64,000 bases of DNA. Origin: Aquila chrysaetos chrysaetos. Lineage: Eukaryota; Chordata; Aves; Accipitriformes; Accipitridae. Made by a program: the position numbers and the translations under genes. Where the stretch lies: assembly GCF_900496995.4 (NCBI RefSeq), contig NC_044004.1, positions 53,350,224 through 53,414,223 on the forward strand, written 5' to 3'. The notes under the pieces were generated by a model that had not been told where the DNA came from, did not search any database, and saw nothing but the letters and a program-made list of their open reading frames with translations. Of the stretch, positions 25,201-38,556 are shown in pieces (position 1 is the stretch's first letter; each line of letters opens with the position of its first letter).

Positions 25201-27293
25201 AAAGAGTAACATTTTTTTCCTGTATGGGATCCTAGTAGCAGATTTTATCGTTTTTCCTTTTTACTCACACGGAAAATCGAGTTCTAAAATAAATCTCCAG
25301 CTCACAGTGCTGACAAAGTTTAATACCGCAGCAATCCTTTCACATATGTCGATTACTCTGACTCAATACCACAGAGTTTTGCTGGGTTTAGGGATGCAAC
25401 AATGACGAGCATGAGACGGGCCGGACCATTAACATTTATGCAACTTGATCTCAACAGGGAAGCTGATGACAGGCGAAGTGGCAGAGAGCCCTATTCTACC
25501 CCCCTAATTGTTTCCAGCGTGTAGTGTATGGCAGGATTATCAGGAAGAGCTGGTAGGTGAGCAGAGAACTGCTCCGCTCTGAGTGATTTTCTCAAAACCC
25601 TCAGGTGCCTGGATCTCTGCTCAGAGGCTGTGGGAGCTGCGCAGGATGCTCTCTGCAAATCAAGCCGTAACGCTACACAGGGCCTGCAGAGCCAGAGGCA
25701 AAATCTGAGAGCCGAGAGGAGAAATATGGGTACAAATACTAAATACTTGTAAACCTGTCTGCTCACCAAAGTTCATTTTAATGAATGAACAAAAGAAGTT
25801 TTGGGGTTTTTTTAAATGAAACTAAAGAAAATGTGTTAGTTGCAGAGTGGCAGTTATGTTACCCTAGACAGAAGAAAGCATTTATTATTATTTTCCAGTA
25901 GTGATTTTTCTCAAATTAATTGGTCTGGTTTGTTTCCAGAAAGATCTCATGTCCATTATCCTATTTGGAATTCAAGAAAGGGCTTTCTGAATAATATAGG
26001 TAGGCATTTTTGAGTAGTTAATGTTCTAAGTTAGCAATAGGTAATTTAACTATTGTAGCTTCTAACTTGCCAGAGGCCCTTACTCAGGTCAGGTATTCTC
26101 TTCTCCTGCGAGCAGCCCTTTGAAATTAAGGTGTCTACTCACAGCAGACAACCACTGAGCTGAACTAATGATGAGGGAGTCAGACCACCCAACCCTCCAT
26201 TTAATAAGACAACAAGCACCACAGAACTCTGGTCTCTTCAGAAATTGGAGCCAGCGTGGCTCCTGATCACCGTGCCGTTTTCTTAGAGGTAACCCGAATC
26301 CCAACAGAAAAGCCTGAATTTGTGCCAGCGTGAGGGAGTAGCATCATAAACAGCTGTGACCTCCTGGAGAGGTGCGCGGTCCTGCCGGAGCGTGTTGTGC
26401 CCCACGCTGGTGCTCCGGCTGGTCCATGGTGTGAGATGGAGCGTGCCTTGCCCCAGGCACTGCTAGTGGTGGCAGAGCTACTGGCCTGTCATCCCCTGCT
26501 CCCCCTGCGCAGAGGGACGCTTGCACTCTGGAAGCCTCTCTCAACTGCAGAAGCGAGATAATCAGAAAGCAAATACTGCCCCAATGTAGTTTTAAGTCAA
26601 TATTTTGAGCTGCTGCCTGGCCTATTTGATGACAGCCAGAGGTTGGAGGTCACCTACCTGTCGATGACGGCACCAGGAGCACAGGAGGGAGTCAGCAGTC
26701 TTCCATGCCACTGTTCAGCTAGGTTTGTTTGCTGATTGAGTGTGTCAATCACAAAACTCATGCCGTTCTCTTCCCTGGGAGCTTTCTGCTGATAGAGAAC
26801 AGAGGGACACAGAAAACCCCCAGTTCTTCTTACTGATGACTCCTATTTTTAATCCTTCTGAAAAATGTTTTGCCTCTCGGAAATTTCTGGGAGATACCAG
26901 AGATAAATCCGGAGGGTTTGCCATCGAAGGGATCAGGATTTGGTGCTAAACACTAAAGCCTGTGTCCACTACATCGGTGAGAGCGTGAACAGAACGGCCA
27001 TCTGTGGAAAGCCTGTGGAAAGCCGGCGCGACCGCTCTGCTCCGCAAAGGAAGCCTGGCATCTAGTGGACATTTAGCTATTGCATCACTTCTACCTTTTT
27101 GCTTAGTAGAGCTGAGGGCTACCTATACACGACCCTAAAACTGGACCTGACCCTAAATTCGTGTGCCTGACTGCAAGTTGTAGTGAGCTTTAGTCCTAAC
27201 TGCAGTTAAAAATTCATGCCAACTCTTAAATCTGACCAGTTGCTGCTTAAAAAGGTGCAGTTGAGCTGTATTTTAAATAGCTCTTCCATGGAA
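19298..27293. other. Intergenic stretch, no gene recognised
   Basis: No exon-like frame. The longest open frame is on the minus strand at 24058-24516 (152 codons). It resembles no family I know and is judged a chance frame in AT-rich DNA. A motif at about 21606-21640 recurs at about 6486. A GC-richer patch without recognisable identity lies at about 26360-26560. Confidence 0.55.
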
Positions 27294-27439
27294 CTTGCTT
27301 TTGTGCCATACATCCTATTTTCTGTTTTTTCCCCGCAATGACTGTACACGCATGGAAAAAACAATCTTGCTTTTGTGCCATACATCCTATTTTCTCTGTT
27401 TTTTCCCCACAATGACTGGAAACGTGTGGAAAAAAAAAT
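27294..27439 (+). repeat. Tandem duplication, 72-bp unit
   Basis: A unit beginning CTTGCTTTTGTGCCATACAT occurs at 27294-27365 and again at 27366-27439 with only a few differences. It ends each time in a GGAAAAAA run. The near identity suggests a recent local duplication. Confidence 0.9.
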
Positions 27440-27654
27440 GTCAGAAGATACATGGGGAAATCATTCTGAATACCTGCTCAGAATGAGACACGCAAGGTAC
27501 AATGTCCATAAAAGGTATACTATGGGAAGAACTCACATTGTTGTCATTTAATGTCAAATATATTTTTATTAGTTGTTCCAAGAAGATGCAACCCCCCCCC
27601 CTAAATTTCTTCTTTCCTTACATTCTGAATTTAATGTGAGCACACATTACTCTC

Positions 27655-27946
27655 TTTGAGTCTCTTCTGTCAGGTGGCTGGAGATAGGACGAGAGGAAAC
27701 GGCCTCAAGTTGCGGCAGGGGATGTTTAGATTGGATATTAAAAAAAATTTCTTTACTGAAAGGATTGTCAGGCACTGGAACAGGCTGCCCAGGGAAGTGG
27801 TGGAGTCACCATCTCTGGAGGTATTCAAAAAGCACGTAGACAAGGCACTCCAGAACATGGTTTAGTGGGCATGGTTGACGGTTGGACTTGATGATCTTGA
27901 AGGTCTTTTCCAACCTAAATGATTCTATGATTTTATGATTCTATTA
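27655..27946 (+). mobile_element. CR1 LINE 3' end, sense
   Basis: A clear chicken-repeat-1 terminus. The last part of ORF2 stays open from about 27671 to a TAG near 27863 and contains the CR1 landmarks [13 protein letters not shown] and [14 protein letters not shown]. The short 3' UTR follows, with GGTTGGACTTGATGATCTTG and CTTTTCCAACCTAAATGATTC, and it ends in ATTCTATGATTTTATGATTC, the characteristic CR1 3' octamer-type repeat. It is 5'-truncated, as most CR1 copies are, and looks younger than the other two CR1 fragments. Confidence 0.95.
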
Positions 27947-28212
27947 GAGGCCAAGGTGTAAGTATGTGTTATGCTGTATAGTTGCTTTGAATAGATTTGT
28001 TCCTTTCACTTAGAGCAGTATTTTTCTGTACTTCCTCATGCTAAGTTATATCTTGCTATGCAATCCTATTAAAAATAATAGGATCAATTTTGAAATGTTA
28101 ATACGCAACATTAACAGAAGGAGAGGACATGATCCATGTAATAATTAAATTGGTTTATATTTATTAAGTAAGATTGTATTACATGGGGTGTTTACAGTAG
28201 TGCAGAAAAAAA

Positions 28213-28394
28213 CGAAAATGCATCAGTTTCTCATAACTAATTCAGTAAGACTACTATTACAACTGATGTACCTAAGTCTCTGAAAAGTCTTAGCAAAAAA
28301 ACCCGAAAATGCATCACTATCTCATAACTAATTCAGTAAGACTACTATTACAATTGATGTACCTAAGTCTCTGAAAAGTTTTAGCAAAAAAACC
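28213..28394 (+). repeat. Tandem duplication, 91-bp unit
   Basis: A block starting CGAAAATGCATCA at 28213 repeats from 28304 with very few changes. It includes TCATAACTAATTCAGTAAGA and ends TAGCAAAAAAACCC. The period is exactly 91 bp at two independent anchor points. Confidence 0.9.
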
Positions 28395-30149
28395 CGTGCT
28401 GCTTTAACCTGATTTGGAGGGCGTTACCAACCCCAACCCCTGGGGCAGTTCCCCCCCCCCCAGTCGGTGGCCATGGGAACGAGCTGGCCCCAGTTTCTAA
28501 ACCAGCAGCATCCCTCATCCCACTTGCCCTGCTTAGGCACTTGATGACCGGATTTCTGCCGAAAATGAAAATTGCTAGCAGGCCGATATTTAGCACAGAA
28601 GTCATTCTTTGCTATAGATGGCAGTGGCGAGAGATTTCTCCAGACTGGCTCTTAAGACATTAATGGAGCAGTAACAAAAATTCTTGACATGCAGATGATG
28701 GAGCCTGCCTTGCTCCAGTTGAAAATTCTACCATGATTTGATTGTTTAACCAAATAGCCATAGAAAAGACAAAGAATATGTATTTTATTATTCTTAGTCT
28801 TCTTAAAGGAGAGAATGTATTTGACATTCATTTGTTTACAGAGCTAAGACAGAAGTGACAGAAATGTTAATGACTTCACTTAATGAGTATTTGAAAACTG
28901 AGCTGTCAGCATAGCAGTGAGTTAGAAAATAAGGCACCACAGTACTTGCTAGGGAATACTTAGCAAATATCCTCTTGGCTTTAGCTATGTAGGCAATACA
29001 ATGTGTTTGCATTTAATGGGCCATGCCAATTAAAAGGCACATTTGTTTTCATCCCAAAAGGTTTATTCTGTTTTAATTGAAAATCTCAACAAAGCCTTAA
29101 ATGTGAAGCATCTCTTCAGAAACACTTATTAAATATTCCCCTTGCCCTGCCCTCCAAAAAGAAATGAATATAAAAAGTCAGAAATCTAAAAAACTCCGGA
29201 GATGAATTCTGCGTGGTACCGAGCTCCTTTTGTGCTGGTTCTCACAGTGAAAAAAGGACCTTTTATAAACATGCGGTACAGGAACAAACCAGGGAGAACA
29301 TGGCATTTATATGGGGTTATGTTCATTTGTCAATAGCTGCTTTATGGACTGCTACATCAGCTTGATTTCCCCACCTCTGGGGCTGGAGATGCATTAGCTG
29401 GATGACCTCTGTGCTCCGGCTCTTGGCTTTGCTGGGATCGCAGGAGGAGAAGGAAAGTTGCCCTGTTTCTGTGCAGGCCATGGCTGTCTGTCTGTCATTT
29501 TGATGTTCATCACAAAGTGTGGCTGGCAGCAGGGATAGGACAACTCTTGTCAGCCCCAGCCCTTAGCAGACCAGCGAGTATCTGACCTCGTGTAAGGGGC
29601 TGTGAAGTCTGCCGGCAAAGCTGTGGCCTGTCTTTCCCTACGTTACAGAGAGGCAGAGACCATGGAAGGAAGAAGAGGCAGTTGGCTAGAGGCAGTAGTA
29701 TCTATCTCTAGGAGCTGTAGTTCAGTTCATCATAGCTTGAGAACCAGAGTCCTTATTCAGCATTTTCCTTTTCCCTTCTTTGTTCTCACCTCAAAAGCAG
29801 GAGCTGGGAATCTTGGGGCTTGTTACATCCCTAAATAATCTAACTACAACCTATATTGTAAATAGATTCAAACATTGTTTTTTCTCATTTGAAGGATATA
29901 CTTATTGACCAAAGAAAACTGTAATGTATTAAAACCAATTGCACGGGCTTGTTCATGTGATATTGTTGTCTTACCTGGTAAAAATGAATTAAAAGCCTAA
30001 ACTAAGGAAAGCCTCCGTGAGGTCTACATGACTTTCTGAATTGTCCTGTGTTGTTTTAGTTGAAATCAGGTGCAAGAAGGCAGATTAAGAAGCTGGGAAA
30101 AGTATACTAATGAAACAGAGGAAGAGAGAGAAAGAATCATTTAAAAAAT
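28395..30149. other. Intergenic stretch, nothing recognised
   Basis: No exon or classified repeat seen. A short C run lies near 28450-28461. Confidence 0.55.
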
Positions 30150-31430
30150 GTAGCTGGAAGGGGCTGCAGATTATCCAGTCCTTTCTCTGCTCAAAGGCAG
30201 GATCAACTATATCTATGTCAGCTTTGACAGATGTTTGCCTAACTGGTTCTTAAAAGTTTCTAATGATGACAAATTCACAACCTCACCAGATGTTATACTC
30301 CAGCGTTTAATTATCTCTATGGTTTGAAAGAATTTCTTAAGCCTAATGCAATCACTACTTGTTCTGTTTTTCACAAAAATAAGGGGCAGATGTTTCTCTA
30401 GCTCTCCTGCAGTATCTTTCTGTGTACTTGCAGACATGTTCTCCTTGGTATTCTCTGCTTTATATTCAGTACGTCCCGCTTATTTAATCTTTCTTTAAAG
30501 ACCATGACCTAGAGAAATGAGAATAAACAGAGGTCTTTTCTGAACTATCTCCAATTCAGCCGCAATAAAAAAAGCTGTATGTCCCAAACTGGATACAGTG
30601 CTCTTGCCTTACTGGGCGCTGGGTGTAACAGTTCTACTCAAAGAAAAGAGAAGTCTTGGGGATGTACTTGTTTTCATACAACCAAACACGGTGTTTCCAT
30701 TTTTCATAGTGGCGTGACCTGTTATCACTCCCAAATCTGCTTCTGCAGAATTGTTATGTAGGCTTTTTTTTTTTCCTCCCCCCCTCAACTGCATTTGTGC
30801 TACTCTCTTTTTTGTCTTGTGTGGAACCTGTGCTTTTTACTGTTGCATAACATGTAATTTTTTCAAACAATTTCTTTAATTTGCAAGACCATTTTGAATT
30901 TTAACCTTGACCTCCAGCATGCTTTCAGTCCTGTCTCAGTTTGGTGTCATCTTCAAATCTGGTACGTGCAGCGTGTATCCCTTGACCTGGGTTGTAAATA
31001 CAAGGATTGCACAGAAGCCATGTGAACACTCCCCATTCAATATATTCTTCTATGCTGACCATTCACTATTGGGCCATCAACCAATTCTGGAGTTTAATCT
31101 GGATGGTGTTTCTATGGCTTATGGGTATGCTATAGGATACCCCAAGTTATCGATATGTCATAATGACACAAACACATTGTATTGCTTACATAGCAAAGTC
31201 CTTAGTGAAGTCAACATATATAACATTTGCTGTTTTCCCCATATTCAGAAGCCTTCCTGCTCTGATTCAAAAGAAGTTAAATTGGTTTGACGTTGCTTTT
31301 TCACAAGTCCCTGCTGGCTGTTGCTCCTTAGGTGCGTGTGGGGGGCGTGTGTGTGGGCGTGCGTTAAGTGCTTATAACTTCTTGGCATTTTATTGGCATA
31401 ATCATTCCCTCTCATTTAAAGTGTTTCAAG
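30150..31430 (-). mobile_element. Long decayed CR1 LINE fragment, antisense
   Basis: Read on the + strand, this follows the reverse complement of an older CR1. It has an 'atccagtcc...aggcaggatcaact' block near 30170 and a 'gttcttaaaagtttctaatgatg' block near 30247. Further along come 'aactggatacagtgctc' near 30590, 'accattttgaattttaaccttgacctcca' near 30890, and 'ttggtgtcatcttcaaa' near 30941. Last are 'cttagtgaagtcaacata' near 31200 and 'attggtttgacgttgctttttcacaagtccctgctggctgtt' ending near 31322. These are ORF2 codons in reverse, heavily mutated with frameshifts. The outer limits are approximate. Confidence 0.8.
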
Positions 31431-33392
31431 CTTCAGCTGGTCGTGTTGTGGCCTTGAAAATTATCTTTCACTTTAGAGTAAATACAGAATCTCACTACAC
31501 AGATACCAACAGGAAATTGTCATTCTTTCTCCAAACGTGTGAAGCCTTTACTGTGTGCAAATAGTTAAATGCAGCCTAATAACAGTAATCATTAGTTGCA
31601 AAGTTTATAATAATATGACAAAATTGAATTAAAAAGCAGTTACTATTAAAAAATGTTATATAAATCCCAGTTTAACTATGCCAGCTTTTCTAAATCCCAA
31701 AGTTTTAAAGATAGCTTCTTAACAAGATTATCAGCTTTGGCATCAGGAAGTAAAAATATTTTTCTAATATTAAGACGTGTTTTTAGGAATAAGGCTTATT
31801 TTCCTGGAAAGGAAAATAAAATAAAACAAAGTGCATTGATCCAATTACAGAAACAGAAATGAAGGAAGCAACACGGATCCTAGGAGTGGAAGTGCACCTT
31901 TATTTAATCTATTCCTGTATGCAAAATAAGGCATTTACACAAACCTTTACCCAAATTTTTAAATATCAAAAACTGAAGCAACAATTTATAGTAGGTTATA
32001 AAGAAACTTGAAGAAAGTATAAAATTAGTGCAAAGAACTATTTAAGGTTTTCTTTTAGAAAAAGAACTGGTCTAAGTATATTTAGAGTTAGCTGATTTTT
32101 TTAATCCAGAGCACGCAAGGCTTCTTTTAGCACTCTATTTGCAGTAAAATGAGGTTTTAGAATTTAAAGCATGAATTAAAGACAAAGGAAGGGGCATAAA
32201 ATAACACGTAAATGTATCTAATGAAAGACTGTATATGCCTTGCTCCAGTTTCTCTGAGATTCAGAACAGTACATAACAGAACTCTGTTACTGCTTATGCA
32301 TTAATAATGTGCCAGTGAATAAATTTTATTTTCTTAAGGCCAAGTTCGGCCCTGAAAGATACCCTTTCTGAAGTCCAGTTCAGTCCGCCTCTCTCTCAAA
32401 AGTAGCTGGGAAAAAATAGCTGGATCAGGTTTTACAAATATAATTTGTAAAAAAAAAAAAAGAAGGTGTGTTTGTGCAAATGTGTATTTATGTTTGTATT
32501 TATTTATGCAAGCTCCTGTGACATTGCTTTGGTGAAATATGGGGACAGTTATATGAACACTGGGCCAAAGCACTTTCATTTCCTGTTCATTTTTACTCTC
32601 TCAGCTTATGTACTGAGTATGCACCAGTATAGGAGAGTTACAGCAGTGTAGCCTGATAGCAGTAAGCCAAAAAGTAAGAATGCGAGCATAGATTGGAAAC
32701 TTACTTGTTTCACTTGAGTCAGAAGGGCATGCTTACGCTCCTCACCAAATTGTTCCTTGAAACAAAAAGTGATTAGTCTATGATTTGCAAATTATACGGG
32801 AGGTGTCAGCTGCGGGTGACCAACCCAAGATCCTTAAGAATGATGTATGTTCATACAGTTCTGAACCTAAGTTCCCCTTTAAGTCCTTAGGACTGGCAAA
32901 CAGATGTCCACAGGATCGCTATCGCCTTTAAAACCCAGTTTCTCATACTGACTGGTTTGCTTCTAAAGCCTCTTTATGGTTATTCAGTCATCAGCTATTG
33001 ACTTTGGGCTTTTATTGATAGCCTTAACATGCTAGTAGTTTTCCTGGTAATGTACAAACTCTGAATGTAGTATAAAGAGAAAAAAAATATGTGTTTATAA
33101 ACAATGGCAACTGTCTTGCTGCAGAACTGTATCTAATTAATAAACTGTGGGCATTTTTTGCAATTTAACAGCAAATGAAGGTGCTGTGTAGAAAAGTATT
33201 TTCAAAAAGTCTCTCTAAGGTTCTCATTCTGGGTCCATTCTCAGCTTTACAGAGAGCAGCTTAAGCTCACTGCCATAGCATCCTGTGGTTATCTGGTGGA
33301 ATCAAACCCTAAGCACATGCCTGGGGTTTTTTAGATATGTCAAGTTTCTAGCAACTGAACAATTTAGGAACCATTATAGCAGGTTTTGTCAT
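31431..33392. other. Intergenic stretch, nothing recognised
   Basis: AT-rich with no convincing exon. An A12-type run and TTTATTTATG-like simple sequence occur near 32448-32510. Confidence 0.55.
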
Positions 33393-33997
33393 TGTCGTGG
33401 TTTAACCCCAGCTGGTAACTAAGCACCACGCAGCCACTCACTCACTTTCCCCCCCACCCAGTGGGATGGCGGAGAGAATGGGGGGGAGGGAAGTAAAACT
33501 TGCAGGTTGAGATAAGAACAGTTTAACAGAACAGAAAGGAAGAAACTAATGATGATAATGATAACAATAATAAAATGACAATAATAATAAAAGGATTGGA
33601 ATATACAAAACAAGTGATGCACAATGCAGTTGCTCACCACTTGCCGACCGATGCCCAGTCAGTTTTCGAGCAGCGATCCCCCCGCTAGGCCAACTCACCC
33701 CAGTTTATATACTAGACATGACGTCACATGGTATGCAATATCTGGTATGAAATATCCCTTTGGCCAGTTTGGGTCAGCTGCCCTGGCTGTGTCCCCTCAC
33801 AACTTCTTGTGCCCCTCCAGCCTTCTCGCTGGCTGGGCAGGAGAAGCTGCAAAATCCTTGACTTAGTCTAAACGTTACTTGGCAACAACTGAAAACATCA
33901 GTGTGTAATCAAGATTCTTCTCATAGTGAACCCAAAACATAGCACTATACCAGCTACTACAAAGAAAATTAACTCTATCCCAGCCAAAACCAGGACA
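33393..33997 (-). mobile_element. Solo LTR, avian ERVL-like family (copy 2)
   Basis: A complete LTR on the minus strand with a perfect 5-bp target duplication GTCAT (33388-33392 and 33998-34002). The CRE TGACGTCA (33719-33726) and the TATATAAA box (33704-33711 on the complement) are intact. It carries the family's (TAA)n-rich tract near 33548-33592. No internal retroviral region is attached. Confidence 0.92.
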
Positions 33998-36900
33998 GTC
34001 ATCTACCAATCTGTATTAAAAGAAACTTCCCCGGTTAGTACTGCAGGCTTTGTGATACAAAAATCTATATGGTAAGAAATGTCCCCAGTTTTTAAAATAA
34101 CACCTTAACTTCAGAATAATCTTCCAAATGTAATGCAGTGTGCTTCCTGAGCAGTGCTGTTTTAAAAATAATGGCAAGGCTTACTGTTATACTGTGTGTT
34201 TCACTAGTTGATAACACCAGCAATTACTTATAAGAATAAGATATGTATGTCCCTTCCTATTTTTCCAAAGGTCATATGTTCAGCAGTTCAGGCAAAACTG
34301 ATTTTGATGAAGCTGCATTTTCTTCAAATGTATTTAACTCCTTAAGTATCAAATAAACAGCAACTACTGCTTTCCTTTCTAGCATAGTTTTCTGACTCAA
34401 TATTGATTCTAAGTGCTTAGGATATGTAGGATGCCCCTAAATCAGGGCTGTTGAGGGAAGGCAAATCGTGCAGTAGATGATCATACTTGACTGTGCCCTA
34501 TCGAGAACATTTTAAATTATCTAAAGATAGTCTGCAGTCCTGCGGTGAACTCTGCATGGGTGATCTGCTGTGCCCAAATGCAAGTATAGCAGGAGCAGAA
34601 TGAAATGTGAAACTCCCTGATTGTTCCAATGAAACTGATATTCCAGGCTCAGACAGATGTATCTACAACTCAGCATGTGCTTGTAAGGAACAGATCTGGA
34701 CAGAAGGAAGTCCTCTGACATAAACCATAGATTTAAATGTATATTTCATGAAATTGAGCTTTTCATCAGGCAACCTACAAAGCTAGTTCAGACTAGTCTG
34801 CTTTCATTTCTTAGAACAAAAAGAGGAAATGTCAGCTGTAATATCATAAGGTCCACACCTTGAAGAGGTACATAACATGAAAGTGGTACCAATCTTTGTA
34901 GCTGCCACTCACAATAAAATTGGTACTGCAACAGATATGGAAAGCAGTAAAGTTTTGGGTTCCCCCCCGCCGCCTTGGACTGAGTCCCCTACTTAAGCAA
35001 TTATTCTACCGCTGGTATTGCACACAGTTTAATTACTTTAAGATCATTAATGAACTTTGAGAAAATATATAGCACTTTAAAAGTAATATTCACATTTTTG
35101 TAAGAAAATTATTTTTATATGTCTCCACATTTAGATAAACCAAATGTTTTCAAAATCTTATTTCATAAGTATAAAGTATTTCTGGGAAATATCTAGTAGA
35201 ATTCTACTCTTTCTGTAATCAGCAATAGGTTGGGCATTACTCCTTTGGATCAGTACCATTTAGCATGCTTCAGGAGCAATTCCTGCTTTGTGTAGGAAAG
35301 TTTTTAAGAATCATATTACATATGAAGAGCAAGATTCAGAAACAATGAGGAAAGCCTATCTAAGCATGCAGGAGCATTAATAGGTAATACCTGGCCAAAG
35401 GACTCCCCTGATATGGGCATGATCTTGCTGTGTTCCTTCCAAGACTTTGCATATAAAGGCCAGAGGTGATGCCCCAGGAGAGCCTGCCAGTGCACATACT
35501 CTAGTTTGCACTCCTAACCATGGTATGCTATCATGATCCTGTAAGGTATCAAGGGCTGATGTAACTTCACAGCACCTAAACAGTCCAGAAATGCCCTCTG
35601 GGCTTTTCTCCGAGATTGCTTTCTGAGAATAGCCCCCCGTTGCTCTGCTCCTTCCAAATACATACCCAACTTCTCTCATCAGAATTAAGTTAGTTTAGAC
35701 AGAAAAAAAAAAAAAAAAAAAAAATCTGTTTGAATGGAAATGCCTAAGAACTCAAGTCTCCTAAGAGCTTAGAGAAAATTTCGGACCTTCCTTCTATAAC
35801 TATTGTTGTAAATAAGTAATTTCAGAAGCAACAAAATGGCATTTTGAAATGACTGTAGTTTACTACAGGGGACTGTCTGGTTGCTGTAACATTTCGCCTG
35901 ATTTCCTAAGGAGGACAAGCTTCCAATCAGGCAAACACTCCCTTCCTGCTCCTCACAAAAACTTCTGAAATGGACATCCAAATCTCAACCGAATTTGAAA
36001 GAGAAGCAGAAGTCCTCACACTAAGTAGAAGTTCCTTGGAAGTGAAACTCTGAGAGGACAAGGCAGAACTTTTCTGTTCCACAGCCAGCTCCTCAGCATA
36101 TATAGCATGTGCTATGGTGAGGCAGCAATCTGCTCGGTATGGTGCAGGACTTAAATGGGGAGTTAGGACACTATGTAGAGAGGGAGAGAGGAGGAGCTGA
36201 AGGACAAAGACCTAAACTAACAGGAAACCAAGCTTCATTAACTCTACTGTTCCGAAATAAAGTTGTTTACCTTCTCATTGAGCCATTACAAGGTAAAACA
36301 ATGGCATACAAAGGAGCAGGACTACTTAAAATGCATGTAAGTCTTTGCAGGAGGAGGGCAGTGCAGCGTGGAAGGGTGGAAAGTTGTGCCTGTTAGGCTT
36401 GAGCATGCTGCCATTTCAATCTCTGGAGAAATAACCACCACCTTTACTGGTGCAGAATCCATTTATTCTATGATTAAGTACTGAATCATATTGCATATTT
36501 ATTCCGGAGCATCATGCTGGAAAACACATGACAATAAACCTCAAAATACTAAAAAAAATCACTGGAAGTATCATAGATGCATAATTTCTGACAAGACATA
36601 GCCATCTGAGAGCTAGCCAGTTTTTAAAATATGTTTAGCTTGATTTCTGAGATAGCATTTGCCCAAGTGAATGACATGGGTAACAAGTACAACATCCTAA
36701 ATTCTACAGTCAGTTTTTCTCTCGTTTCTTAATCAAATACATATAAAACCAAAAAGAGCAATTGACTACTTCAGAGAAGTGGAGGAAATGAAAATAACTA
36801 AGATGTGGGGTTTTTTTTACAAATAAAATAAACTACAAAAAATTATTTTCTGTATTATTAATCTTGAAATAATAGTGCTTGAAATAAACTATCTCAAATA

Positions 36901-37990
36901 ACCCCAGGTGAGAAAAAAGATACTGGAATAACACTTTCCTAGTAAACATGAACCACACTAAACACTTTTAAAGTATCTTCAGACACAAAAAATGAGACTC
37001 ATGTAAAGTAATACCAATACAAAACCAGTCATACTACAAAACCAGTCTTACCCTCTTATTCTTCCCCAAACGGTGGTTTTTTTTACTGTCTGCTGAATCG
37101 AATAAGCTGTCCATTCAATGGACAATAAAAAGGAACACCCCCTTGGGTAAGAGAGAAAAGAGACTGCTCTGGGACAGTTCCGACCTGAGGCCTTAATCTG
37201 TAATCACTGTGCAGCTCACACATCAAAATAGTTTGGATATTCATATATTTAGGTATGGTGAGGTTGCTACAGCAATGTCATGTACTACGTACAACTCCCA
37301 TCGCTTTTCCAGCTGCAACTGAACTAGTTTCAACATTTTACTACATTTTTTTCTTTTTATTTTCTTTTTTAAATTTATGATCAAGTACAAACCATCTGCA
37401 TTTGACAAGTTGTCTGGTTGCTCACAATTTACAACAAAGCAGAAACACTTCCCACTAATCCTATACAATATTTGGTGGCAAGCCCCAGCAGATGTGCTAT
37501 GAGGATCTGTCTGTCACACACCCTGTTGATTTTATACCACAGTACAACTTCGGTGTGTTCTTACATTGTAGTTAATGTAGACTTTTCCCCCTCACTTTTT
37601 TTTTAATACAAAAGAGCACCCCTACCAATGCTCGTTGAAGTGACAGGGCACAAAAAGGGCACGAATCAAAGATGAAAGAATAGTTGAAGAAAGAGACTTG
37701 TTAGGAATGGCTATAGACACATTTTGTCTTGGCTCATTGTTTACCAGTGAACAACAATTTTACTAATACCTTGTCGATTTGTAAAATGTCATATAAAATG
37801 CAACTCTCTGTATCTGGACAGATTTAAACTCCTATTACTAAACCTGAAAAATTGAATTGACTTCTACTAAAGATAATGAAAATCAATTTGCATCAATTTA
37901 AAAAAGAGTAATTTTAATCTGATATTTTTGTTTTCTTTTGCTCCTTTCAGTGTTTGGGCCATTATTATATATCACCGCTCTATAAATCTT
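33998..37990. other. Intergenic stretch, nothing recognised
   Basis: AT-rich sequence with an A22 run at 35703-35724. Open frames are short and unrelated to anything I recognise. Confidence 0.55.
35703..35724 (+). repeat. Poly(A) run, 22 bp
   Basis: An uninterrupted A22 tract. No retroposed gene body is recognisable next to it. Confidence 0.9.
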
Positions 37991-38556
37991 TGTCGTGATT
38001 TAACCCCACCTGGCAACTAGGCACCACGCAGCTGCTTGCTCACTCCTCCCACGCAGTGGGATGGCGGAGAGAATCGGGGAAAAAAAAAGTAAAACTCATG
38101 GGTTGAGATAAAGACAGTTTAATAGGGCAGAAAAGGAAGACAATAATAATAATAAGAAGAATAAAAATGATTAGAATATACAAAACAAGTGTTGCACAAT
38201 GCAATTGCTCACCACTTGCTGACCGATGCCCAGTCAGTTCCCGAGCAGCAATTCCCCCCAGTCCCACTCCCCCCAGTTTATATACTCGGCATGACGTCAC
38301 ATGGTATGGAATACCCCTTTGGCCAGTTTGGGTCAGCTGCCCAGGCTGTGTCCTGTGCCAACTTCTTGTGCCCCTCCAGATTTCTTGCTAGCTGGGCAGG
38401 AGAAGCTGAAAAATCCTTGACTTAGTCTAAACACCACTTATCGACAACTGGAAACATCAGTGTGTTATCAACATTCTTCTCATACTGAATCCAAGACATA
38501 ACACTATACCAGCTACTAGAAAGAAAATTAACTCTATCCCAGCCAAAATCAGGACA
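37991..38556 (-). mobile_element. Solo LTR, avian ERVL-like family (copy 3)
   Basis: A complete LTR on the minus strand. The flanks are ATCTT (37986-37990) and ACCTT (38557-38561), a 5-bp target duplication with one mismatch, probably a later mutation. The CRE TGACGTCA (38292-38299) and the TATATAAA box (38277-38284 on the complement) are intact. Terminal CpG sites have begun to decay (CGTGATT instead of CGTGGTT). Confidence 0.9.

Noticed and set aside
31860..31910. CTTTATTTAATC as a possible 3' end of a minus-strand gene
   Set aside because: No AATAAA-type signal with upstream exons on the minus strand and no coding sequence nearby.
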